Positions 1 to 7,083 of a stretch of 14,305 nt of DNA are shown piece after piece. The stretch covers positions 1 through 14,305 of the forward strand of contig JAJZFR010000055.1 of the NCBI GenBank assembly GCA_021805265.1, given 5' to 3'. Below the pieces are notes generated by a model. The model was not told the DNA's origin. It was given only the letters and a program-made list of their open reading frames with translations, and searched no databases. Within the stretch, counting starts at the first letter, position 1. Each line of letters begins with the position of its first letter. The DNA comes from Acidobacteriota bacterium. Lineage in GTDB: Bacteria; Acidobacteriota; Terriglobia; Terriglobales; Acidobacteriaceae. The position numbers and the translations under genes were made by a program.

Positions 1-1
1 G

Positions 2-1066
2 ATCGCACCGTTCTTCATCGGCCTCATCGCTGACAAATTCTTCGCTACCGAGCGTCTTCTCGCAGTGCTGCACATCCTCGGCGCAGTTTTCCTATTCGCT
101 GCCTCCAACCTCACCGGCTTTCGGGATATCTACATCACCCTCCTGCTCTACTGCCTCTGTTTTATGCCCACACTGGCTCTTACCAATTCTCTGGCCTTCC
201 GCCAGATGAGCAACACCGCGCAGGAGTTCGCGCCCATCCGCGTTTTAGGCACGATCGGTTGGATCGCCGCCGGCCTGCTGGTCGGCTATTTGCGCATCGA
301 GAGCACCGCCCGCCCACTTCAGATCGCCGCTGCCGTATCGCTGCTCCTGGGCATCTACTCCATCACGCTCCCCCATACGCCACCGTTAGCCACAAAAAAT
401 ATCTCCGCCGCTGCCGGTATCTTTCCTCGGCAAGTCTTCTCGATGCTGAGCAAACGATCCATGGCGATCTTCATCGTTGCTTCGTTTCTCATCTGCATCC
501 CGTTGCAGTTCTACTACGCCTTCGCCAATCTCTTTCTCAATGAGACAGGCGTCCACAACGCAGCAGCAAAGATGACGAGCGGACAGATGTCCGAACTCCT
601 CTGCATGCTCCTTATTCCTTGGTTCTTCCGTCGGTTAGGCGTCAAATACATGCTTGCGTCCGGCATGGCCGCATGGGTGCTACGGTATTTTTTCTTCGCC
701 TACGGCAACGCAGGGGGCCGTATGTGGATGTTCTGGCTCGGCATCCTTCTGCATGGCATCTGCTACGACTTCTTCTTCGTCACTGGTCAGATCTACATCG
801 ACCGCGAATCCCCACCCACACTCCGCTCCGCCGCGCAAAGCCTCATCACATTCATCACCTATGGCGTGGGCATGTTTGTTGGTTCGTGGGTCTCCGGGGC
901 TGTCGTTGAGCATGACTCCACATTCACTGCAGAGGGCACAATCACGCACAACTGGCGTTCCATCTGGATCTTCGCCGCACTCGCCTCCGGCATCGCTCTC
1001 ATCATGCTGCTCGCCACCTTCTTCGAACAACCTGAGCCGCTACCCAGCAGCGCTACTCGGCAGTAG
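2..1066 (+). CDS. MFS permease, nucleoside:H+ symporter family (5' truncated by window)
   Basis: This is the C-terminal 354 residues of a major facilitator superfamily transporter of the nucleoside:H+ symporter type (NupG/XapB-like), an inner-membrane protein that would import nucleosides or related small molecules with protons. The frame is open from base 2. The first visible segment, APFFIGLIADKFFATERLL, matches the MFS loop 2-3 signature (G-x-x-A-D-[KR]-[FR]). It is followed by about ten hydrophobic segments separated by short basic or acidic loops, and the frame ends at TAG 1064-1066. A GTG at 65 is only an internal codon, because the upstream frame is coding-like. Full family members are about 400-430 residues, so roughly 60 residues are missing. 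The gene converges with the DUF1080 gene, leaving 141 bases between the two stops. Substrate is inferred from family resemblance only; a sugar substrate is possible given the neighbour. Confidence 0.85.
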   Translation: MAPFFIGLIADKFFATERLLAVLHILGAVFLFAASNLTGFRDIYITLLLYCLCFMPTLALTNSLAFRQMSNTAQEFAPIRVLGTIGWIAAGLLVGYLRIESTARPLQIAAAVSLLLGIYSITLPHTPPLATKNISAAAGIFPRQVFSMLSKRSMAIFIVASFLICIPLQFYYAFANLFLNETGVHNAAAKMTSGQMSELLCMLLIPWFFRRLGVKYMLASGMAAWVLRYFFFAYGNAGGRMWMFWLGILLHGICYDFFFVTGQIYIDRESPPTLRSAAQSLITFITYGVGMFVGSWVSGAVVEHDSTFTAEGTITHNWRSIWIFAALASGIALIMLLATFFEQPEPLPSSATRQ

Positions 1067-1207
1067 CTACCCGTATGAGATTCAGCCTGCAGGCATGGAC
1101 CCTCCTGCAAGAAACCTCATGCATGACCACTCTGGCTGGAAGTGCCAACCTTGCTGCGCGTTCATCCGTGCGGTTCAGGTCAATCTCAAATGCGATTGCC
1201 CTGCAAA

Positions 1208-2065
1208 TCAGGCGAGAGAGCGGACTTCGATCCTCCGGAACCAAATCTCCGCAAACTCGATCTCGATGGCAATCTTTCCTCTGACCAGGGGAATAAATTT
1301 GCCGGAATTTGCTGGATCGGGCTGCTGAAGCATGGAGACGGTGTTCACTGTGCGGCCATTGACGATGTGCGCTGAGCGGTCACCCTGCCAGATCACTTCC
1401 ACGACGTTCCAATCGTCGAGTTTTTCAAAGTTACCGTCCTTGATTTTCCGGCCGCCGGTCGGCTCCGGCCGAGCATTGCCATCGCTGGCTGATCTGGCCC
1501 GTTCGGTCCACCCGTCTGGAGTGAGACCCTCACCAAAGAGGCCGTTATCGTGCCGGTCCTGAACGCCGCGTATGCCGCCAACCAGGAAGTAATCTCCCAC
1601 ATCGCCTTCTTCAATCTGGCACTCGACCATGGTTGGCCAAACCGTGTCCGCGCCCACCAACCCGTACAACAGACCGTTGTCCCGCTTGCACAGGGTTCGC
1701 GGAGGGAATCGATTGACACCCCATTTGTACTCCACGCGAATGTGGACGTTCTCAAATTCCTGGTTGGTTGCAATGTAGCCTGCTTCAGCCGATCCATCGG
1801 TGATTTCATTACCCAGGATGTGTAGCATCCCGTCTTCGATCGTAACGATCTTCCGCTGCTCTGCAACGCCTTTGCCTGACTTCTGCAGCATCGTATACCA
1901 GCCACTCAGGTCGCGTCCGTTGAACAGAGAAATCCACCCGTCAGCGCCAGCCCGGGACCGTGGCGATGAGGAGGCCATCGTCTGCGCCAGACTCAAAGGT
2001 TGCAATAACAACGAACTACCGACGATCGGTGCACCTGCTTGGATGAAATCTCTGCGATTGATCAT
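1208..2065 (-). CDS. Tat-exported DUF1080 protein (3-keto-disaccharide hydrolase-like)
   Basis: The product has 285 residues. The N-terminus MINRRDFIQAG followed by a hydrophobic stretch to about residue 28 (LSLAQTMA) is a classic twin-arginine signal, so the folded protein should be exported. The mature part is one DUF1080 domain (Pfam 3-keto-disaccharide hydrolase, concanavalin-like fold). It begins at WISLFNGRDLSGWY (about residue 44), continues through RDNGLLYGLVG, VWPTMVECQIEEGDVGDYF and WNVVEVIWQGD, and ends with the usual terminal motif EFAEIWFRRIEVR. The ATG at 2065 has AAGGAG three bases upstream (2069-2074), close but usable. The family acts on oxidised sugars or plant-type glycans in many soil bacteria and is expanded in Acidobacteria and Planctomycetes. 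It converges with the permease gene and appears monocistronic. The exact substrate cannot be told from the sequence. Confidence 0.9.
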   Translation of the reverse strand: MINRRDFIQAGAPIVGSSLLLQPLSLAQTMASSSPRSRAGADGWISLFNGRDLSGWYTMLQKSGKGVAEQRKIVTIEDGMLHILGNEITDGSAEAGYIATNQEFENVHIRVEYKWGVNRFPPRTLCKRDNGLLYGLVGADTVWPTMVECQIEEGDVGDYFLVGGIRGVQDRHDNGLFGEGLTPDGWTERARSASDGNARPEPTGGRKIKDGNFEKLDDWNVVEVIWQGDRSAHIVNGRTVNTVSMLQQPDPANSGKFIPLVRGKIAIEIEFAEIWFRRIEVRSLA

Positions 2066-2364
2066 AGGCTCCTTGCTGCTTTTCGACTGCGCCTGAATAT
2101 ACCACCCGTCATTGGCAAAAATATAGGACTTCCCCCAGAATTTACCAGCTTCGGAGCGTATTTGCTCTGAAACACGGAAGATATCCGGACCGGGAAGCGG
2201 CAGGGCGCGATTTGTGACAGAAGAGCTTTTCGACGAATCAAGTTCATCTGTCCGGAAGCGCCTTCCAACCGGCGTAAAAAATTACCGCCAGGCGCACAAC
2301 TGGAACTCGCGCTCGTCTGGTAAAAACAGAGAAACTTCGGGGAAAAGTCCTGAGAGGCACTCTC
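2066..2364. other. Gene-free stretch between DUF1080 gene and toxin-antitoxin promoter
   Basis: About 300 bases separate the start of the DUF1080 gene (-) from the antitoxin promoter (+). An open frame on the minus strand crosses this stretch, but its translation is rich in Ser, Arg and Cys without domain-like periodicity and it overlaps the start of the DUF1080 gene, so I do not call it. A short perfect hairpin (GGAAG-CGC-CTTCC) lies at about 2256-2268. On the minus strand two TATATT hexamers occur upstream of the DUF1080 start, neither with a convincing -35. No tRNA, att site or repeat was found. Confidence 0.5.
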
Positions 2365-2392
2365 TTGACATTTCATATCAGTAGCATATATT
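2365..2392 (+). promoter_or_regulatory. Sigma-70-type promoter of the antitoxin-toxin operon
   Basis: A perfect -35 hexamer TTGACA (2365-2370) is followed after 16 bases by TATATT (2387-2392), which matches the -10 consensus at five of six positions. Transcription would start near 2398-2400, giving a leader of only about 15 bases before the antitoxin ATG at 2415. This is the strongest promoter-like sequence I see in the window. Confidence 0.7.
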
Positions 2393-2407
2393 CTCCTGAT
2401 TAGGAGA
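2392..2407. promoter_or_regulatory. Palindrome overlapping promoter end and antitoxin ribosome binding site (candidate operator)
   Basis: TCTCCT (2392-2397) and AGGAGA (2402-2407) form a perfect 6-base inverted repeat around GATT. The left arm begins on the last base of the -10 box and the right arm contains the Shine-Dalgarno AGGAG (2402-2406), eight bases before the ATG. Xre-type antitoxins commonly repress their own operon by binding a promoter palindrome, so an operator is the natural reading. If transcription starts near 2399, the left arm is not in the mRNA, which argues against an RNA hairpin hiding the ribosome site. Confidence 0.5.
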
Positions 2408-2414
2408 TTTCGCT

Positions 2415-2858
2415 ATGGCGACAGCAGTCGGCCACTATCCAGCAACCCGGTACGCTCCTGAGCCGCTTGTGAATTTCAACTCGTATGACGAGCGGAAGCG
2501 GTTAAGTGGTTCCAGTCTTGCGGCATTTTTCAAGATGATGGAACTCTGGAAGGTCCGCGATGAAGACGCAAAACTACTCCTCGGTGGCGTCTCCAACGGG
2601 CCATTCTATGAGATGAAAAAGAACCCGAAACAGAAGGTTCTCGACGTCGACCAGATGTACCGCATCTCGTATCTTCTTGGCATTTTCAAGGCCATCAATA
2701 TCCTGCACGGACAGGGACTCGCCGACCGATGGGTGCAGCTGCCGAATCACGGTCCGCTGTTTCATGGGCAAAAGCCGCTTCAGTGCATGATCGACGGCGG
2801 CCCCGCAGCCTTACAGGATATTCGTCGGCTTCTCGAAGGACAAATTCAGGGAACGTAG
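2415..2858 (+). CDS. Xre/MbcA/ParS-type antitoxin
   Basis: The product has 147 residues. It is the antitoxin of a RES-Xre module: it should bind and block the downstream toxin and repress the operon. Residues about 25-95 are helical and fit the Xre-like helix-turn-helix region. The C-terminal part (about 95-143: INILHG, RWVQLPNHGPLFHGQKPL, MIDGGPAALQDIRRLL) is the diagnostic MbcA/ParS/Xre toxin-binding domain (DUF2384), with its W, the N-x-P-LF-x-G-x-x-PL core and the GG-x-x-x-L-x-x-[IV]-R motif. Length is normal for the family. The ATG at 2415 has AGGAG eight bases upstream. Its stop is two bases before the toxin ATG, so the genes are co-transcribed and probably co-translated in the usual antitoxin-first order. 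Confidence 0.9.
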   Translation: MATAVGHYPATRYAPEPLVNFNSYDERKRLSGSSLAAFFKMMELWKVRDEDAKLLLGGVSNGPFYEMKKNPKQKVLDVDQMYRISYLLGIFKAINILHGQGLADRWVQLPNHGPLFHGQKPLQCMIDGGPAALQDIRRLLEGQIQGT

Positions 2859-2860
2859 AG

Positions 2861-3604
2861 ATGGCAGACACAAAGCTCGAGCTGGCGCAGGGCAGGAAAG
2901 GCTCCGCCCTTCCAAATCTTTCTACGATCTCGTTCAAAAACACCACGCGGCTACTTCAATCAAAATTCAGCTCCGTTGATCCAGCAGAATCGCCACTCTC
3001 GCGACTGGTTGACAATGCTGACACCCTGGCAGAAATCAGCGAAGTCGAGAAGAAAGCTGATCCTCTGGCGCAGGCTGAAAATAATCTGCTGGCTGGAATC
3101 AGCCCACATGAGCTTGTGGCCTACGTTCCGTTTGCCAGGGTCATCAACGCCGCGTATACCTACACCAGTCAAGGTGGCTCTCGATTTAACCATCAGAATC
3201 GAGGCGCATGGTATGCCGCGAAAAGCGTTGCTACTTCCCAGGCGGAGGTGATTTTTCATGCGACTGCCAGGTTAGCTGCCATAGGAGAGTTCCACGATGA
3301 GATCTGCTATGACGAGTACCTTGCGGATTTTTCAGGCGATTATCACGATCTGCGGATTAGCCCAGGTTTTGAGGCTATTCTGGCCCCGGATAGTTATGTC
3401 CAATCGCAAATCCTGGCTGAGGCATTGCTGGCCTGCGGTTCTCTTGGAATCGTCTATCCCAGCGTCCGTCAGGCTGGCGGCGTTTGCATCGCCGGCTTCC
3501 GTCCGGCACTCGTGACTCACGTTCGCAAAGGCAGGACATTCAGGTTTCGCTGGTCCGGGAGTCCGAAACCTGCCATTGAACTCGTGGGTGGCAGGCGGAA
3601 ATAA
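2861..3604 (+). CDS. RES-domain toxin (NAD+-degrading type)
   Basis: The product has 247 residues. RES toxins hydrolyse or phosphorolyse NAD+ and stop growth when freed from their Xre antitoxin. The namesake residues are visible: Arg108 in GGSRFN, followed by the aromatic WYAA at 117-120, Glu129 in QAEVIFH, and Ser201 in YPSVR. The spacing is like known RES proteins. There is an N-terminal extension of about 80 residues before the core. I chose the ATG at 2861, two bases after the antitoxin stop and eight bases after AGGGA (2848-2852). The same frame is open back to 2729, but that part overlaps the antitoxin and is not needed. The gene ends at TAA 3602-3604, within 20 bases of the point where the convergent integrase loses homology. 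The active-site set looks complete, so the toxin should be functional. Confidence 0.9.
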   Translation: MADTKLELAQGRKGSALPNLSTISFKNTTRLLQSKFSSVDPAESPLSRLVDNADTLAEISEVEKKADPLAQAENNLLAGISPHELVAYVPFARVINAAYTYTSQGGSRFNHQNRGAWYAAKSVATSQAEVIFHATARLAAIGEFHDEICYDEYLADFSGDYHDLRISPGFEAILAPDSYVQSQILAEALLACGSLGIVYPSVRQAGGVCIAGFRPALVTHVRKGRTFRFRWSGSPKPAIELVGGRRK

Positions 3605-4614
3605 CCGCCACCCCAGCATGGATTACAACCAGCCTTCTTTGCCATCCGCTTCACCATCGGCAGAAGTCGGCAATTCGGCTTTCCCGTGCTCGTCGGCACA
3701 ATCAGATTCTGATCCGGATGCTGCTGCCTCCAGGCCTTCAGCTCTTCCAGAAAATCCGTTGGAATCGGGATGTCCCGCTCTTCGCAGTCCTTCACCCGAA
3801 AATGAAAGTGCGGTTTGCTTTGCACTCGAAAAACCGACTCGTGCCAGATAACATCGGCAAACTCAGCAAACTGAACTTCCTGATCTCGAAGCCCCAGCTT
3901 CAGCATCAGACTGCATACGGTTCGCTGATGAGGAGTGGCGATAGCAAAAAGTCCCGCAAGCTGCTCCGGCGTATAGATCGTCGGAAGCTTCTTTTCAAAA
4001 CGCGGCTTCGGCGGAAAGATACCGGGATCAACACCTGCCCATCGCAACATGGACTGAAGTCGTTGCCGCTTGTTGAAAACCGTTCGATCCGACTGTCTGC
4101 GGCTTCGAAGATGCTGATCAAAATCCAGAATTCGGTCTCGGGTAACCTCATCGACATAGACAACCGAAACAGCACGAAGAAAGTCATTCCTGACAAGGAT
4201 TGCCTGTTCCCGTGCCTCGCTTGCTCCTCGCTTCTCCGCATCCTGAATGTAGTCATCAAACGAATCCCGGAGACGCACACGCTTCTTCTGTTGCTTCTCC
4301 GGATCCATCACCACCAGCCCCAGCGCTTCCGAGGCTCTCTGTGCCTTCAGGCGAGCGAGCACACGCGTAAGCCGGGCAAGCGCTTCGACTCCGTTGCTTC
4401 CAGCAGCTTCATACCGCGTGGCTCCATCTTCAATTCGAATATCGAAGGTGTACCTTTCGCCAACGTGCTCCTCACGCGCCTGACCAGTCTCCCGATCCTT
4501 GAATACCGCGTAGCCGGACCGAACTCTCCCTGTCGATCCAATCGCAGCGGGCTTGCGCTGCCAGGATGAATCCGTTGGCCGCTTGAAGCGAATCATAAGA
4601 GTGGCTTTGGGCAA
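3517..4614 (-). pseudogene. Truncated phage-type tyrosine recombinase/integrase (catalytic C-terminus lost)
   Basis: The open frame codes for 365 residues. The first ~330 look like a normal integrase: an N-terminal Arm-type region, a helical SAM-like core-binding domain (about 113-200), then the catalytic domain starting at YTPEQLAGLF. Arg243 in LKLGLRDQEV is the box I arginine, and Lys267 or Lys275 (RVKDCEERDIPIP) is the beta-hairpin lysine. After AKKAGCNP (about residue 331, base ~3622) the sequence turns into the antisense of the toxin gene's end. The expected HxxR, the (L)GH motif and the nucleophilic tyrosine are absent, so it should be inactive. Translation probably begins at TTG 4614, with AAGGAG eight bases upstream (4623-4628); the in-frame ATG at 4596 has no such site. 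It converges with the toxin gene and marks a former island edge. Confidence 0.8.
3586..3613. repeat. Inverted repeat at the toxin / integrase junction (possible weak terminator)
   Basis: GGGTGGC (3586-3592) and GCCACCC (3607-3613) are perfect 7-base inverted copies flanking the toxin stop codon; an alternative stem is GGCGG (3594-3598) with CCGCC (3605-3609) around AAATAA. No T-run follows on either strand, so a classical intrinsic terminator is doubtful. The repeat sits directly beside the point where the integrase reading frame stops resembling its family. Confidence 0.3.
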
Positions 4615-4686
4615 ATTCAGGTCTCCTTGCGTAGACTATGCCTGACAATCACCCGTCAATAACTGTAAGAGCATATGAATCAGTAC

Positions 4687-4709
4687 AAAAGAGAGAATCC
4701 CTCCCTCTC
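4687..4709 (-). terminator. Possible weak intrinsic terminator of the sugar operon
   Basis: Read on the minus strand, about 75 bases after the aminotransferase stop, GAGAG and CTCTC (4705-4709 and 4691-4695) can pair around a nine-base loop and are followed directly by TTTT (4690-4687). The five-pair stem is weak, so termination here would be partial at best. Confidence 0.3.
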
Positions 4710-4783
4710 CGCCAGCAATCTTCCTCTGCGGACAAGACAGCGTCAGCCTACAGAAGCTCCGCAACCTGCTGGTCGATGTTTCT

Positions 4784-5917
4784 TCATCTCATTTCTTCGC
4801 GCATGATGGATATGATCGCTTCACTAACATTTTCCACCTGTGCGGAAGTCATTCGGTTGAAAAACGGAAGAGCAAGTGTTCGCTGTGCCACGCTTTCTGT
4901 GATCGGCAAATGCGATCGATGCTTTTGCGTGAATGCTTCATAGGCGGGCTGGCAGTGAATCGGCGCAAAGTATCGCCCTGAGGCAATGCCTTGTTCGAAC
5001 AGGCGAGCCATAACACGGTCTCTCAGGCCATCCGGCGAGTGTTCTGCAATGCGAACCACATAGACAAACCAACTGATTGTTCGATCTTCATACTCCGCAA
5101 CAGGGCATTGAATTGCGGATAACTCCAACAGTCTTTGTCGATACTGTGCGGCCACCTTGGCACGGGCTGCGAGAATGGACCCAAGGCGCTTCAGTTGGGC
5201 GGTGCCCAGTGCGCAGGATAACTCGGAAAGTCTGTAATTAAATCCAATCTCGCGATGCTGGAACCAGTCCTCCGTTGGATAACGGCCTTGATTGCGCATG
5301 GCTCGCACGCGCTTGGCCACTTGTCCATCGCGGACCAGCAACGCGCCTCCTTCCCCGGTAGTGATCTGCTTGTTCGGATAAAAGCCAAAGACGCCGATAT
5401 CGCCAAACGTGCCTACAGATCGGCCATGAAAAGTGGCGCCGATCGCTTCGCACGCGTCTTCAATCACATAAAGATGATGTCGCTCCGCGATCTCGCATAA
5501 TACATCCATATCTGCCGGAATTCCAAACGTATGAACAACCAGTATCGCTCGTGTGCGCGAAGTGATCGCCGCCTCCACCTGCGCTGGATTCATGTTCAAC
5601 GTAACTGGATCAATATCCACAAAAACAGGCACGGCTCCCTCATAGAGAAGAGCATTCGACACAGCGATGAACGTGAATGACGGGACGATCACTTCATCCT
5701 GATTGCCGATATTCAGCGCTCGGATCGCAAGATGCAAGGCTGCCGTGCCGGAACTGACCGCAATGGCAGATTCGGCGCCATGACGCTCGGCCAGAAGCGC
5801 TTCAAACTCTTCCAGCCTGGGTCCAAGACTCAGGCTGCTGGTTCGCAAAACCGAACTCACAGCTTCAATTTCATCCTCGGTAATGTCTGGCGCTGAAAGT
5901 GGAATCCTCACGATCAC
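4784..5917 (-). CDS. DegT/DnrJ/EryC1/StrS-family sugar aminotransferase
   Basis: The product has 377 residues, the usual length for this cytoplasmic PLP enzyme family, which moves an amino group (normally from glutamate) onto a keto group of a nucleotide sugar. Visible features are IPLSAPDITEDEI at the N-terminus, the cofactor-phosphate loop SSGTAAL (55-61), EDACEA with Asp154 for the PLP ring nitrogen, and FGFYPNKQITTGEGG with Lys183 as the Schiff-base lysine. The sequence is closest in feel to perosamine-synthase-like members; a LegC-type role is also possible. It is the last gene of the operon. Its GTG start at 5917 overlaps the preceding stop as GTGA. A second GTG at 5911 is nine bases from GGAGGT (5921-5926), whereas the first is only three, so translation may begin at either. 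The partner dehydratase and epimerase upstream fix its job as nucleotide-sugar amination. Confidence 0.92.
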   Translation of the reverse strand: MIVRIPLSAPDITEDEIEAVSSVLRTSSLSLGPRLEEFEALLAERHGAESAIAVSSGTAALHLAIRALNIGNQDEVIVPSFTFIAVSNALLYEGAVPVFVDIDPVTLNMNPAQVEAAITSRTRAILVVHTFGIPADMDVLCEIAERHHLYVIEDACEAIGATFHGRSVGTFGDIGVFGFYPNKQITTGEGGALLVRDGQVAKRVRAMRNQGRYPTEDWFQHREIGFNYRLSELSCALGTAQLKRLGSILAARAKVAAQYRQRLLELSAIQCPVAEYEDRTISWFVYVVRIAEHSPDGLRDRVMARLFEQGIASGRYFAPIHCQPAYEAFTQKHRSHLPITESVAQRTLALPFFNRMTSAQVENVSEAIISIMREEMR

Positions 5918-7083
5918 TGCACCTCCGTTTCTTCAATCAGCGCCGCAGGCTGCTTCACAAGAAGGCGATCCAATGGAACTGTCGAAAGAACTTCGGCAAT
6001 CTTCTCTGCGGCATCTCCGCTTCCATACGGATTGATCATGTTCTTCAGGCTACTTCGGAATGTCTCTGTTTTTCCGCGATGGATGGCATCGAGTATCGAA
6101 GATTCCGTCGCCTCTGCATTCAAAATGTTGCGTGCCTGTTCGCGCCCCTGCTGGCGCATGCCGATATTGACCGTAGGCAGCCCGTAGGATGCCGACTCCA
6201 TGATGCCGCTCGACGAGTTGCCAACCAGCAGATCGACATTTCCAAGCAGGCTCCAATAGCTGACCGCATCCAGATTCACAAACACCTTGATCCTGTCGGA
6301 TGTCGATGCGAATTTCTGCGTACGCTCAATCAGGCTGCGACTTCCCGCATCGGAGTTTGGGTACACAAAGATCATCTGCTCAGAGAGATGAGACAGCGCT
6401 GAAAAAAGCGCTTCCGCCTCGTCGGTAGTGTCGCGATGAATGGTGACTGGATGGTAGGCGACGAGAAGCGTGCTCTCCCTGAGATTAAGAGAAAGACGCT
6501 CTTCCAACTGCTCCCGCGTAGAGAGCTTGCTGCGTCGAAGGTGATCGAGCGAAGGTGCGCCCGCGTGGTGCACGCGCCACGATTCCTCTCCCATGGCAAT
6601 CACGCGTCGCCGAGCCAGCGGCGTGGAGGTGAAGTGCAGGTGTGCAAGTTTGGTGAGAGCATTGCGAACGGCATCGTCAATCGCACCCTGACTGACTTCC
6701 CCTCCTTCGATATGCGCGATTGGGATCCGCAACGCAACTGCAACCGAAGCTGGCGCAAGCAATTCGTAGCGATCGGCAATGAGCAGCAGAATCTCTGGTC
6801 GCCAGCGATCCAGCATATCGGCCAGGCTCAGTGTGGCGATGCCGATCGTCTTCGCCATGCCAACATCCGAGTCGGAGCTGAGCAAGCACTCGATTCGAGC
6901 AATGATCGGAAAACCATCATTTTCAATCTGCCGAACCGTCATTCCAAACTCGGCGGATAAATGTGCGCCCAGAACGATGACGCCAAGCTCCACCTCGGCC
7001 CTTTGCGAGAGTTCGACGAGTGGCCAATACAGGTGACCGTAATCGGCACGGGATGTGGTAACAACTGCGATGCGTCTCTTCAT
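5914..7083 (-). CDS. UDP-N-acetylglucosamine 2-epimerase, hydrolysing (NeuC/LegG-like)
   Basis: The product has 389 residues. This family inverts C2 of a UDP-HexNAc and releases UDP plus the free ManNAc-type sugar, the committed step towards sialic or legionaminic acids. Motifs in order are VVTTSRADYGHLYWP (7-21), which is distinctive of NeuC rather than the non-hydrolysing WecB; ADRYELLA (103-110; the family usually has GDRYE, so Ala replaces Gly); HIEGGE (124-129); HPVT (211-214); and GNSSSGIMESASYGLPTVNIG (from 288), the UDP-binding loop with Glu296. The tail has the common PYGSGDA. The ATG at 7083 overlaps the dehydratase stop as ATGA, and its own stop overlaps the aminotransferase start as GTGA, so the three proteins are probably made in linked amounts. 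Whether the substrate is UDP-GlcNAc or a 4-amino-6-deoxy derivative depends on the neighbours. Confidence 0.92.
   Translation of the reverse strand: MKRRIAVVTTSRADYGHLYWPLVELSQRAEVELGVIVLGAHLSAEFGMTVRQIENDGFPIIARIECLLSSDSDVGMAKTIGIATLSLADMLDRWRPEILLLIADRYELLAPASVAVALRIPIAHIEGGEVSQGAIDDAVRNALTKLAHLHFTSTPLARRRVIAMGEESWRVHHAGAPSLDHLRRSKLSTREQLEERLSLNLRESTLLVAYHPVTIHRDTTDEAEALFSALSHLSEQMIFVYPNSDAGSRSLIERTQKFASTSDRIKVFVNLDAVSYWSLLGNVDLLVGNSSSGIMESASYGLPTVNIGMRQQGREQARNILNAEATESSILDAIHRGKTETFRSSLKNMINPYGSGDAAEKIAEVLSTVPLDRLLVKQPAALIEETEVQ

Noticed and set aside
1088..1109. TGCAGG / CCTGCA inverted repeat between the convergent permease and DUF1080 genes, and nearby palindrome TCATGCATGA
   Set aside because: Short stem, ten-base loop and no T-run on either strand; it could arise by chance, so no terminator is called.
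654..1328. Plus-strand 224-codon frame inside and beyond the permease
   Set aside because: Ser/Pro/Ala-rich shadow of the permease gene in another frame.
2062..2376. Minus-strand open frame of 104 codons upstream of the DUF1080 gene
   Set aside because: Composition is not protein-like (many Ser, Arg, Cys), it overlaps the start of a confident gene, and it contains no recognisable motif.
2729..2860. N-terminal extension of the RES toxin frame over the antitoxin gene
   Set aside because: It lies wholly within the antitoxin coding region in another frame, lacks RES similarity, and a well-placed ATG with a ribosome site exists at 2861.
3718..4569. Long plus-strand open frame (283 codons) antisense to the integrase
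   Set aside because: It is the shadow of the integrase frame, with Leu/Arg/Ser-rich text and no domain pattern; the minus strand carries the integrase motifs.
4615..4783. Integrase promoter or attachment site upstream of the TTG start
   Set aside because: A TTGACG hexamer is present on the minus strand, but no matching -10 at normal spacing, and no direct repeat suggestive of an att core was found.
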